Counted from the stretch's first letter, positions 8,123-14,954 are shown. The stretch: DNA of 40,356 nt from Alphaproteobacteria bacterium (GCA_021774445.1 JAJFJA010000065.1:1-40356); one strand, 5' to 3'. The notes: generated from the sequence alone by a model not told the origin. Translations and numbers: made by a program.

Positions 8123-8467
8123 ATGTCGCAAGCGATCACGCGCGAGGCGCTGAAAACCCTGTTGGACACGGGAAAGGACGTCGTTTTGGTGGAGGTCATC
8201 GGGCCGAACACCTACCGTGAATATCACCTGCCCGGGGCGATCAGAATCCCAGTCGACGAGGCCTTCGAGCGAGAGATTCGCCGGGCGGTGCCGGACACGG
8301 GTACGCTTGTGGTGGTGTATTGCCTGAACCATGCCTGCCAGGCTTCGCCAAAGGCGGCACGGATCCTGGATCAGCTCGGCTACGAAAATGTGTATGACTA
8401 CGAAGCGGGCAAACAGGATTGGCGGGCGGCTGGGCTGGCAATCGAGACGGGGGCGGCCGACGGCTAG
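8123..8467 (+). CDS. Single-domain rhodanese-like protein
   Basis: This is a 114-residue cytoplasmic rhodanese-fold protein. The N-terminal half has EVIGPNTYREYHLPGAIRIP, the usual substrate-binding segment. The active loop YCLNHACQAS carries the predicted catalytic Cys67 plus a second Cys72. Rhodaneses move sulfane sulfur or act as thiol carriers. I chose ATG 8123, 11 bases after merR, over an upstream start overlapping merR. Co-transcription with merR and the ACR3-like gene suggests a thiol or metal-detoxification role, but the substrate is unknown. Confidence 0.8.
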   Translation: MSQAITREALKTLLDTGKDVVLVEVIGPNTYREYHLPGAIRIPVDEAFEREIRRAVPDTGTLVVVYCLNHACQASPKAARILDQLGYENVYDYEAGKQDWRAAGLAIETGAADG

Positions 8468-8515
8468 GTTGGGCAACGATGGCGCCGGCACGGGGCGGCG
8501 CTGGTGTTCGCCTGC

Positions 8516-9469
8516 ATGACCCGAGACGCGCTTGAAAAGCGCCAGATCACCATCTACCTGGCAGCCATCGGATTTGCGTTGTTTGTCGGCACCGCGGCGC
8601 GATCCCATGCCGATTTGCTGGAACCTGCGATTCTGCCCGCACTGGTCGGGCTGCTTTACGTGACCTTCCTTCAGGTCCCGTCTGCGGGCCTGCGCCGTTG
8701 CCTGGCCAATGGGAGATTTTTGGCGGCGCTGCTGACAACGAACTTCGTCGCGGTGCCGCTGGTGGTTTGGGGGCTCGGATTTTTGCTGCCGGAAAATCCA
8801 GCCATCCGCCTCGGCGTGTTCATGGTGCTGCTGACGCCGTGCATCGACTATGTGGTGGTGTTCACGCGACTCGGCCGTGGCGACGCAGAGCTGATGCTCG
8901 CCGCGACGCCGGTGCTGCTGGTGGGCCAGATGGCCTTGTTGCCCATCTACCTGTTCCTGATGCAGGGCGATGGCGCATTTACCCTGGTCAAAGCCGCGCC
9001 GTTCGTGAAGGCATTTTTCTGGATCATCTTGATCCCGCTCGGGATTGCCTGGCTGACGGAGGGCTGGGCGAAGCGTAGTGTCAGGGGGCACCAATTTACT
9101 CTGACCATGGGGTGGCTGCCGGTTCCGTTGCTGGCGGTCACCTTGTTCCTGGTGATCGGTGCCGAGGTCGGCCGCGTCGAGGAGGCGGCCGGCGAGATTG
9201 CCAGGGTCGTGCCGGTCTATGTCGGGTACCTTATTGTCATCCCGATCGTCGCCCGGTTGGCGGGCTGGCTGTTCAAGTTACATGCCGGTGCCGGCCGCGC
9301 ACTGGTGTTCAGTGCCGGCACGCGCAATTCTCTCGTCGTGCTGCCGCTCGCCCTGGCGGTGCCTGAGGTCGGCGGCCTGGTCGCCGCCGTGGTGGTGACG
9401 CAAACACTGGTCGAGTTGGTTGGCGAGGTTGTCTACATCCGCTGGGTGCCGAGGCTGGTACCCGAGTAG
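8516..9469 (+). CDS. ACR3-like (bile-acid/arsenite family) transporter
   Basis: This 317-residue polytopic inner-membrane protein has about ten hydrophobic segments. Two regions match the ACR3 arsenite-efflux group: LLTPCIDYVVVFTRLGRGD, with the conserved Cys of ACR3 proteins, and AGTRNSLVVLPLALA near the C-terminus. It is somewhat shorter than typical ACR3 (about 340-360). The start is uncertain: ATG 8516 or GTG 8504, with no strong ribosome site. It follows the rhodanese gene in the merR direction. No arsR or arsC is visible, so arsenite may not be the substrate; another metal or thiol-bound oxyanion is possible. Confidence 0.75.
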   Translation: MTRDALEKRQITIYLAAIGFALFVGTAARSHADLLEPAILPALVGLLYVTFLQVPSAGLRRCLANGRFLAALLTTNFVAVPLVVWGLGFLLPENPAIRLGVFMVLLTPCIDYVVVFTRLGRGDAELMLAATPVLLVGQMALLPIYLFLMQGDGAFTLVKAAPFVKAFFWIILIPLGIAWLTEGWAKRSVRGHQFTLTMGWLPVPLLAVTLFLVIGAEVGRVEEAAGEIARVVPVYVGYLIVIPIVARLAGWLFKLHAGAGRALVFSAGTRNSLVVLPLALAVPEVGGLVAAVVVTQTLVELVGEVVYIRWVPRLVPE

Positions 9470-9484
9470 CGCGGGGTCTCAGCC

Positions 9485-9718
9485 TTATTCGGGCATGGCG
9501 CCGCCCGCATTGCCGATGCGCTGTTTGCGGCGTCGCACCGCGTAGACGGTCAGACCGATGAAAAAGAAAAGAGCGGGAAACAGGACAAAGTCGAGCCAGC
9601 CGACTGTCGCCGACAGGCCGACCACCGTTACCCCGACAACCAACAGCGGCGTAAAACAGCACAGCGCCGCGATGACGGTGCCGATAACGCCAAGACCGAT
9701 CAATTTCCGATCGCTCAT
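9485..9718 (-). CDS. merF: Mercury transporter MerF
   Basis: MerF is a small inner-membrane protein that carries Hg(II) into the cytoplasm for MerA. This 77-residue protein has two membrane helices: the first with the vicinal Cys pair in GTVIAALCCFTPLLVV, the second FVLFPALFFFIGLTVYAVRRR, both close to known MerF. The ATG at 9718 has AGGGAG upstream; the frame stays open further up but without a better start. The second Cys pair seen near the C-terminus of some MerF proteins is absent. It is in the minus direction, behind a third MerR-type promoter at 9942-9972. Confidence 0.9.
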   Translation of the reverse strand: MSDRKLIGLGVIGTVIAALCCFTPLLVVGVTVVGLSATVGWLDFVLFPALFFFIGLTVYAVRRRKQRIGNAGGAMPE

Positions 9719-9743
9719 ACTAACTCCCTGTGATAGCGGTCGC

Positions 9744-9908
9744 CTATGCCTCGGGAACACGGCGGAAACCGCTCATACGATAGATCGCGAATAGCAAAGT
9801 AATGACCGCCAGACCGGCGAAGAAGGGCGCCACGCGGCTGAGGATCACGTTGACCCCGAGCGGGAGCCAAGCCAACAGCTGCTTTGATGAAGACAACCGC
9901 AAAAACAA
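9744..9908 (-). CDS. Possible 54-residue membrane peptide, MerT-like remnant
   Basis: Between the third MerR-type promoter and merF an open frame ends at a TAG at 9744-9746. It has no ATG. The best start is a TTG at 9908 with GGAG about 8 bases upstream; TTGs at 9902 and 9896 are alternatives. The product has a hydrophobic segment, VAPFFAGLAVITLLFAIYR, with a flanking basic end. This resembles the middle helix of MerT (the YRPIFIGAALVALFFAWRR region) but lacks the Cys-containing helix. It may be a small mer membrane peptide or the stump of a MerT gene. Its position directly behind the operator is the main support. Confidence 0.4.
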   Translation of the reverse strand: MFLRLSSSKQLLAWLPLGVNVILSRVAPFFAGLAVITLLFAIYRMSGFRRVPEA

Positions 9909-9941
9909 TATCTCAACTCCAGCAATTCGAACTCTTGGGCG

Positions 9942-9972
9942 AATATGGGGGCTGTACCAACTACAAGTTCAA
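9942..9972 (-). promoter_or_regulatory. Third MerR-type promoter, ahead of merF
   Basis: On the minus strand TTGAAC and CATATT are separated by 19 bases, with the dyad TGTA-GTTGG-TACA in the spacer. The core TTGAA(C/T)-(C/T)TGTAGT(T/C)G(A/G)TACAG is shared with the merA and merB promoters. It is the least symmetric of the three outside the core. It should drive the small peptide and merF. Confidence 0.75.
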
Positions 9973-10029
9973 AGGGTTTTGGTTCGAACGCCGTTCGTAG
10001 CGTTGTTCTATTGAGCATCGCCCGGTAGA

Positions 10030-10042
10030 TGACACTGTGTCA
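10030..10042. repeat. 13-base palindrome upstream of the DUF1223 gene
   Basis: TGACAC-T-GTGTCA is a perfect inverted repeat in the 240-base non-coding stretch between the merF promoter and the DUF1223 gene. It could be a regulator site, but no partner is indicated. Nothing else convincing was seen in 9976-10217. Confidence 0.3.
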
Positions 10043-10217
10043 CTCGAGGAAGAGAGTATTTCTGGCCGGCGCAACTTGAGGAATAGGAGCTTGGGCGCTG
10101 CACGACCCTGGCTTTGCCGCCACCTAAGCTGCCAACCCGCCATCAACCGCGCCGCCGAGTGCGGGCGAGCAAGAACTGCTGCTACGGTTTCAGGCCTCAC
10201 CCGCAATTGATTCGAGA

Positions 10218-11003
10218 GTGAACGGTCGTCAGCGCCATCCTGTGGTGGTGAAAGCGACAGCCACCCGCCAGATCTGTAGAATGGTAGGCGCCGTTCTCTG
10301 CGGCCTGGTGCCCTTGGAATGGGCTCTGGCTGGGCCAAAACTGACGGTTGTTGAGCTTTTTTCGTCCCAAGGCTGTTCGTCCTGCCAGGCTGCCGACGCG
10401 AACCTGCTCGAATTGACGCGACGGGATGACGTTCTCGCTCTCAATTTCCATGTGGACTATTGGGACTTCGCGGGATGGAAAGATCCCTACGCGGACTCTG
10501 CTTACACACGGCGTCAGCAGGCTTATGCAGAACGTTTTGGGCAGCCGTATCTCGTTTCGCCGCAGACCGTGATCAATGGGAAGCTTCATACCCCGGGGAC
10601 GGACGCACGCCGCCTCAACAGCCTGGTCGCCGCTGCGCGCAACGAAAAGGGCTCGTGCATAAACGTGCGGCTAACGCGGGCGGGCAGCCGAAACGTCAGA
10701 GTGCGGATTGACGACGAGAGTTGTTGTGGTGTGGCGGAGGTTTTGCTTGCGCACTATGACGCGGAACACGCCACGCGCGTGACGGATGGGGAGAATAGCG
10801 GACGCACGCTGAAGACATTCAACGTCGTGCGACAACTGGCTGCCGTCGCGGTGTGGCAAGGCGGTTCGCTCGACCTGACCATTTCACTCCAAGATCTCGC
10901 CGGGGCGGGTGAGGATGCAGTTGCCGTGATTCTCCAAGAGCAGGCCCAAGGGCGTATAATTGGTGCCGCGGTTCTGGATCTGCGGATCGGTCCCTCCGAC
11001 TAA
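10218..11003 (+). CDS. DUF1223 thioredoxin-like exported protein
   Basis: The product matches DUF1223, a thioredoxin-fold family of unknown function. VELFSSQGCSSCQAAD carries a CxxC-type pair, followed by HVDYWDFAGWKDPYAD and the YLVSPQTVING region, all in the order typical of the family. A hydrophobic segment (MVGAVLCGLVPLEWALAG) acts as signal peptide. The frame opens with GTG 10218; ATG 10281, right at the signal peptide, is also possible, and neither has a clear ribosome site. Length (about 240-261) fits the family. Sitting next to mer and TlpA genes, it adds another extracytoplasmic thiol protein to the island. Substrate unknown. Confidence 0.8.
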   Translation: MNGRQRHPVVVKATATRQICRMVGAVLCGLVPLEWALAGPKLTVVELFSSQGCSSCQAADANLLELTRRDDVLALNFHVDYWDFAGWKDPYADSAYTRRQQAYAERFGQPYLVSPQTVINGKLHTPGTDARRLNSLVAAARNEKGSCINVRLTRAGSRNVRVRIDDESCCGVAEVLLAHYDAEHATRVTDGENSGRTLKTFNVVRQLAAVAVWQGGSLDLTISLQDLAGAGEDAVAVILQEQAQGRIIGAAVLDLRIGPSD

Positions 11004-11332
11004 CGGACCATGCTCATCGAATTATCGTGGAGGGGCGCGTCACTTGGAGGGTGATCTGTAAGCGCCAGCTACGCACGCGGCACGTCGCGGGCTGGTTTTG
11101 GATTGGGAGTTATCCTAGTCGGGAAAAGATAGCGTCCCACGTGCCTCGGCACTGAGAACGCTGAACAGGGCAACTATCGCGAAGCCACCTCTTGGAGGCG
11201 GTCTGCGCACGGCTCACCCGTGCTGGCGTGCGCTGCGATGCTGGGGTCTTAGGAATGCCAAGTCGCGTTAACGGGGCGCGTTGCTTGTCGTTCGTGGGGG
11301 GAGGTTTCTGCGACGGCGGGCGATTCGCTGTC
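11004..11332. other. Non-coding stretch before the Met-rich gene
   Basis: About 330 bases with no gene I can support. The open frame across it is only the upstream extension of the Met-rich protein frame and has no signal or family features. No tRNA-like structure was noticed. The regulatory site at its right end is listed separately. Confidence 0.5.
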
Positions 11333-11358
11333 TTGATCCAGATCAGTGAAGCTGATCT
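11333..11358 (+). promoter_or_regulatory. FNR/FixK-type box overlapping a 7-5-7 dyad
   Basis: TTGAT-CCAG-ATCAG at 11333-11346 matches the anaerobic regulator consensus TTGAT-N4-ATCAA in 9 of 10 defined bases. An overlapping perfect inverted repeat AGATCAG-TGAAG-CTGATCT occupies 11340-11358. The box is centred about 62 bases before the ATG of the Met-rich gene, a distance that allows the usual activator position near -41. The second dyad could be a separate operator. Which regulator binds cannot be told from the sequence. Confidence 0.6.
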
Positions 11359-11401
11359 CTCCCTATCGGAAGATCTCCAACAACATTGGAGGATTGATTC
11401 T

Positions 11402-11818
11402 ATGACCAGAGAACGAGTCCTTGCGATTGCCGCAGCGCTTCTAATTTCAGCCAGCCCAATTGCCTGGGCACACGGCCCTGGGGGACCGGGCAACCCCGGT
11501 TTTGGGCCAGGCGGGCCGGGGATGATGATGAATCCCGGCATGATGATGGGCCCAGGCATAATGGGTTCCATGATGATGAAGGGCCCAGGCGCCATGCACG
11601 CGTCTGGCGCTCTGGCGGACCGGGATCTTACGACAGACGATGTTCGTACCATGTTCGAGCGCAACCTCGCCTGGCATGGCAATACACGCTTGCAGGTAGG
11701 GGATGTCGTCGAGCAGGACGTCGATACAGTCGCCGTGGAGATCGAAACCGTGGACGGCTCATTGGTGCAACGGCTCGAGGTCGATCGTCACACCGGCTTC
11801 GCGCGTCAGGTGAACTAG
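11402..11818 (+). CDS. Exported Met/Gly-rich protein with a PepSY-like end
   Basis: This 138-residue protein starts at ATG 11402, with GGAGG upstream. Residues 1-23 form a signal peptide ending AWA. Residues 24-65 are almost only Gly, Pro and Met, with 11 methionines in three MMM runs, plus His residues, a composition seen in copper- or silver-binding periplasmic proteins. Residues 75-138 form a small folded end (DVRTMFERNLAWHG and DVDTVAVEIETVDG) that resembles a PepSY-like repeat. I infer periplasmic Cu(I) or soft-metal binding. It is preceded by an FNR-type box, and a degraded IS follows 75 bases downstream. The family is not known to me by name. Confidence 0.65.
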   Translation: MTRERVLAIAAALLISASPIAWAHGPGGPGNPGFGPGGPGMMMNPGMMMGPGIMGSMMMKGPGAMHASGALADRDLTTDDVRTMFERNLAWHGNTRLQVGDVVEQDVDTVAVEIETVDGSLVQRLEVDRHTGFARQVN

Positions 11819-11893
11819 ACGGCAGTCCGACGGGCTGATGCCCGCACCGCCGCATGATCGGACCGGCCACTTGGTGCCGTCTATCACCCGAAT

Positions 11894-12879
11894 CTAAAGT
11901 TCGCCACATAATGTTTGGTCGGTTTTTTGGCAGAAGCGTTTGACGGAGGCGAGAATTTCGTCGGCGGACTTGGTCCATTGGTAGGGTCGGGGCTGTTTGT
12001 TGTGGGTTTCGATGAAGGCCCGGATATCGGCTTCCAGCTGCTTGACCGAGGTGTGGACGCCGCGCTGGATCTGCTTGCGGGTCAACTCTGCGAACCAGCG
12101 CTCGACCTGGTTGATCCAGGAGGCGGATGTCGGGGTGAAGTGGACATGATAGCGCGGCCGTCGGATCAGCCATGCCTTGATCCTCGGCGTCTTGTGGGTG
12201 GCGTAATTGTCCAAGATGATATGGACGTCGAGGTCTTCCGGAACGCGGGCGTGCGCCGTTCGGGCATGCCCGGCATCATCGGCAACACCGGCTGTTCGCG
12301 GTCGAGGGCCTGGATCTGGCTCTTCTCATCGACGCACAGGACCAACGCCCGATCCGGGGGCGACAGGTACAGCCCGACGATGTCGCGGACCTTGTCGACG
12401 AACAGCGGATCACACGAGAGCTTGAAGGTCTCGCTGCGATGGGGCTGCAAGCCGAAGGCCGTCCAGATGCGCCGGATCGTAGTGTGGGAGAGGCCGGTCT
12501 CCTTGGCCATCGAGCGGATCGACCAGTGGGTCGCGTCATCCGGCGTCGCATACAGCGTGCGCTCGATCACCGCCGCCACCTGATCGTCTTCGATCGTGCG
12601 CGGCCGGCCCGGACGGGGCTCGTCCAGAAGGCCGTCGATGCGGTCCCTCAAGAACCGCCGACGCCATTTGCCGACCGTGTGTTCGTGGACGCCGAGTTCC
12701 GCCGCCACCACCTTGCTGGAAAGCCCGTCGGCGCAACGCAAAATGATCCGGCAGCGCGCCGACAACGACCGTGCCACCCGATGGCGGCGAACTTGGCGCT
12801 CCAGATAGCTCCGCTCCGCATCACCGAGGATCAGTGGTTCGACTGGCCGACCACGAACACGCATCACAACTCCTCCCAT
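11894..12879 (-). pseudogene. IS630-family transposase, deletion and frameshift
   Basis: The upstream frame (from 12879) encodes the helix-turn-helix region and the first catalytic Asp in LVLCVDEKSQIQALDR. Homology stops after GMPERRT near 12250. It resumes in another frame with PEDLDVHIILDNYATHKTP, containing the second Asp, and NQVERWFAELT with the catalytic Glu. Typical IS630 transposases have about 45 residues between these blocks (the HDYVRHGTTSLFAALD region), which are missing here. All three DDE residues remain but in different frames. Confidence 0.85.
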
Positions 12880-12931
12880 GTGTCCGGGAGGATGATACGC
12901 TATATCATGAACTTAATGAACCGCACTTTGG
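11894..12931 (-). mobile_element. IS630-family element, internally deleted
   Basis: The boundaries are proposed from an imperfect inverted repeat: 11894 onward (CTAAAGTTCGCCACATAATG) against the reverse complement of bases ending at 12931 (CCAAAGTGCGGTTCATTAAG), about two thirds matching. The TA target duplication of the family is not visible. The length of about 1.04 kb fits the family after loss of about 130-150 bases. Its transposase is broken, so the copy should not move on its own. Confidence 0.65.
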
Positions 12932-13016
12932 TTCCATGTGACTAGACCGCCGTCCACTGTTGCGATTGGGTCGACGACACAGCCCTTCAACTTTCCGCGA
13001 ACTATGGCGCCCTCGC

Positions 13017-13050
13017 TTGACCTTCTAGCGGCTGGAACCTGGAGGATTAG
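13017..13050 (+). promoter_or_regulatory. CueR/HmrR-like promoter of the truncated regulator
   Basis: CTTGACCTTCTAG, then CGGC, then TGGAACCTGG and GATTAG resemble copper-responsive CueR/HmrR promoters, in which TTGACC is followed by an ACCTTCC..GGAA dyad and an overlong spacer. The dyad here is imperfect (CTTC against GGAA). It points at the CueR-like stump 42 bases downstream. CueR-type genes often lie behind operators they control. Confidence 0.5.
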
Positions 13051-13091
13051 CGACGATTTCCTAGGCGCGCGTATCCGAGGAGCTATTTGGA

Positions 13092-13181
13092 ATGCACATA
13101 AGCACTTCGGCGAAACGCTCTGGCGTGCCTGCAAAAATAGTTCGCTACTATGAGAGCGCTGGTCTCATCCCGCCATCCTAG
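13092..13181 (+). pseudogene. N-terminal stump of a CueR-like MerR-family regulator
   Basis: ATG 13092 opens a 29-codon frame whose product, containing AKRSGVPAKIVRYYESAGLIPPS, is the winged helix-turn-helix start of a CueR/HmrR-type copper regulator. A TAG at 13179-13181 ends it at the point where the family continues with an Arg-rich wing. Immediately after, a different frame reads RNISDADNV, possibly the decayed SDADV region, but no convincing homology follows. The effector-binding half is absent. The stretch from 13182 to 13370 holds nothing else I can support. Confidence 0.7.
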
Positions 13182-13370
13182 ATCTCCGTGAGCCTGGTCG
13201 CTTTGGCAATGCTGTGCTGTCTTCTTGAAAAGTCGGCCGTAACATCAGCGATGCCGATAATGTCACTTCGCGGGACGATCGTGGGCCAGTCAAAACCCGC
13301 CACGGCTCCCATTTATCGCCATCGGATATCGCCTCTCACCGGATCGTTAGACCCGTTTGTGCAAACGTCA

Positions 13371-13401
13371 TTGACCTGTAACAGGTCATAGCCCCAACTA
13401 T
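13371..13401 (+). promoter_or_regulatory. Collapsed mer-type operator before the second TlpA module
   Basis: TTGACCTGTAACAGGTCATAG carries the half-sites CCTGTA and ACAGGTC of the merA operator, but without the central GTTGAT. The result is the 17-base palindrome TGACCTGT-A-ACAGGTCA. TTGACC (13371-13376) is followed 19 bases later by AACTAT (13396-13401), so a 19-spacer promoter is still possible. It lies 40 bases before the TlpA-like gene at 13442. Confidence 0.5.
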
Positions 13402-13441
13402 TCGGCACATGAATCAGGATTGCGAAGCGACGTAGGGACAG

Positions 13442-14020
13442 ATGATGAAAGGAACAACAGCAATCACTCTCATCGGCGCGGCGCTCATTGTTGGACTGGC
13501 CGCGCCCGGTGCAGGCGTCGCCGCGGAGGGCCCACCGATTTCCGGATCGGTGCAAAATTTCGATCTGCGCGGCGAACCTGTATCGATGCCTGCAACGCCA
13601 TTTCTGACGGCCTCCAACGAACAGCAGACGCTGGCCGATTTCAACGGCAAGGTGGTGCTGGTCAATTTCTGGGCCACCTGGTGTTCGGGAAGTTGGCGCG
13701 AGCTGCCAACCCTCGAACGCCTTCAGGCCAAGCTTGGCGGCGATGCCTTCTCGGTCGTGATCGTGAGTCAGGACGTCGAGGGCTGGCAGAAGATCACGCC
13801 ATTTCTCAAGAAGCGCCGGCTTAGTTTTCCAGAGAGCTACTACGACGAGGGGTCGAAGCTGGGCGGCGCCATCGGTCTGCCGCCTCAGATGGGGTCGATA
13901 TTGATCGACGAGAACGGGCGTGAGGTGGGACGCCTGGAAGGTCCCGCCGATTGGGATACGCCGGAGGCGGCGGCACTCATCCAGTACTTTATCGACGAAA
14001 TTGGCGGTGGGTCGACTTGA
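13442..14020 (+). CDS. TlpA-like exported protein with altered active site (CSGS)
   Basis: This 192-residue protein starts at ATG 13442, with AGGGA upstream. It has a signal peptide to about residue 28 and a TlpA/ResA-like thioredoxin fold. The active site reads WATWCSGSWREL in place of WATWCGPCVREM: C81 remains, but the second, resolving Cys is a Ser. The cis-proline region is also changed (GLPPQMGSILI against RSLPVVAII in the paralogues). A single-Cys thioredoxin cannot form the internal disulfide but may trap mixed disulfides, bind metal or act as a glutathione-dependent or structural partner. It is followed 45 bases later by a paralogue with an intact CGPC. Confidence 0.8.
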   Translation: MMKGTTAITLIGAALIVGLAAPGAGVAAEGPPISGSVQNFDLRGEPVSMPATPFLTASNEQQTLADFNGKVVLVNFWATWCSGSWRELPTLERLQAKLGGDAFSVVIVSQDVEGWQKITPFLKKRRLSFPESYYDEGSKLGGAIGLPPQMGSILIDENGREVGRLEGPADWDTPEAAALIQYFIDEIGGGST

Positions 14021-14065
14021 TGCCGTAACCTTTAGGTTTGTCATCACACTTCGAGGAGGAGAACA

Positions 14066-14653
14066 ATGAGAAGATTGCTGGTCAGTCGGCTAAGGATGCT
14101 GGTCGCGACCGCCGTCGTGTTCTTGCCGTTGGTTTCCGCCGCGCGCGCCGACGCCCCGCCGATCACCGGGTCGGTGCAGAACTTCGTCGTCTTCGACGAA
14201 CCGGTCCCGGCGTCGATCGTGCCGCTGGAGACGAAGGACGGCGGCGAACAAACGTTCGAGGACTATCGCGGCAAGGTCGTGGTGGTCAACTTCTGGGCCA
14301 CCTGGTGCGGTCCTTGTGTGCGCGAGATGCCGACACTGGCCCGTTTGCAGGAGAATTTCGCCGATGTCGATGACTTCGCGTTCGTGATCGTCAGTCAGGA
14401 TCGCGGCGGCTGGAAGGATATCGGTCGTTTCATGAAACGGCTGAAGCTGGATTTTCCCAACAGCCTGCTGGACGACAAGTTAAAGCTCAGCCGGCCAATG
14501 CAGGTGCGCAGCCTGCCGGTCGTCGCGATTATCGATCGGCAGGGCAATGAGGTTGGGCGCCTGGTCGGTGGGGCCGAGTGGGACTCGCCCGAAGCCTTCG
14601 AACTGATCCAGTATTATCTAGATAACGATGGGGACGGCGACGGCACCAGTTGA
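14066..14653 (+). CDS. TlpA-like exported thioredoxin, copy B (intact CGPC)
   Basis: The product is a 195-residue exported thioredoxin with a signal peptide to about residue 28. The redox pair is in FWATWCGPCVREM (C81 and C84), and the conserved RSLPVVAII and GAEWDSPEA are shared almost word for word with copy A at 4362-4931. The ATG at 14066 has GAGGAGGAG upstream. It sits between the CSGS paralogue and a second DsbD N-terminal fragment, repeating the TlpA-DsbD order of the merB operon on the other strand. The C-terminus has an Asp/Gly tail (DNDGDGDG). Confidence 0.85.
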   Translation: MRRLLVSRLRMLVATAVVFLPLVSAARADAPPITGSVQNFVVFDEPVPASIVPLETKDGGEQTFEDYRGKVVVVNFWATWCGPCVREMPTLARLQENFADVDDFAFVIVSQDRGGWKDIGRFMKRLKLDFPNSLLDDKLKLSRPMQVRSLPVVAIIDRQGNEVGRLVGGAEWDSPEAFELIQYYLDNDGDGDGTS

Positions 14654-14660
14654 CACGTGA

Positions 14661-14692
14661 CAAGCCCGGATAAAGGCAAGCCTGGATAAGGG
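14661..14692 (+). repeat. Tandem 16-base repeat at a ribosome binding site
   Basis: Two adjacent 16-base units, CAAGCCCGGATAAAGG and CAAGCCTGGATAAGGG, match at 14 of 16 positions. They fill the gap between the TlpA copy B and the DsbD-like fragment and duplicate its purine-rich ribosome binding region. Probably a slippage duplication. Confidence 0.6.
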
Positions 14693-14701
14693 ACCGAATC
14701 G

Positions 14702-14954
14702 ATGAAGAAGATGACAGCCTTCCGAATTGGCCGCCTGCTCACGCTGACTGTGGCGGCACAGGTCATCGCGCTCACCGGCGCGCTCGCCCAGGCGGGTGGC
14801 GCTGCCAGCGACTGGGTCGGCTCGCTTGAGGATTTGCCTGCGCGAGCCCGGCTCCTTGCGGCGACGACGGGTGTCGGTCAACTGGACCAAGTTCGCGTCG
14901 GGCTGGAGATCGAACTGCAGCCGCCAGGCTTCAAGACCTACTGGCGCGGCGTCG
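14702..14954 (+). pseudogene. DsbD/ScsB N-terminal domain fragment (copy B)
   Basis: ATG 14702 opens a signal peptide (to about residue 32). It is followed by ASDWVGSLEDLPARARLLA, VGQLDQVRVGLEIEL and PGFKTYWRG, collinear with copy A at 3765-4336. Homology stops abruptly after YWRG near 14950, about 80 residues into the domain, where sequence matching AroM on the opposite strand begins. The frame then runs on as meaningless sequence to 15379. The catalytic CxxC of this domain lies beyond the break, so the product should be inactive. Confidence 0.75.

Noticed and set aside
8108..9094. Minus-strand frame opposite rhodanese and the ACR3-like gene
   Set aside because: Polar, His-rich shadow without domains; the plus strand has clear membrane and rhodanese motifs.
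12938..13153. Plus-strand frame between IS630 and the CueR-like stump
   Set aside because: It crosses the CueR-like operator and the start of the stump in another frame; no family features.
13188..13391. Short plus-strand frame after the CueR-like stump
   Set aside because: No signal, motif or ribosome site; at most decayed regulator sequence.
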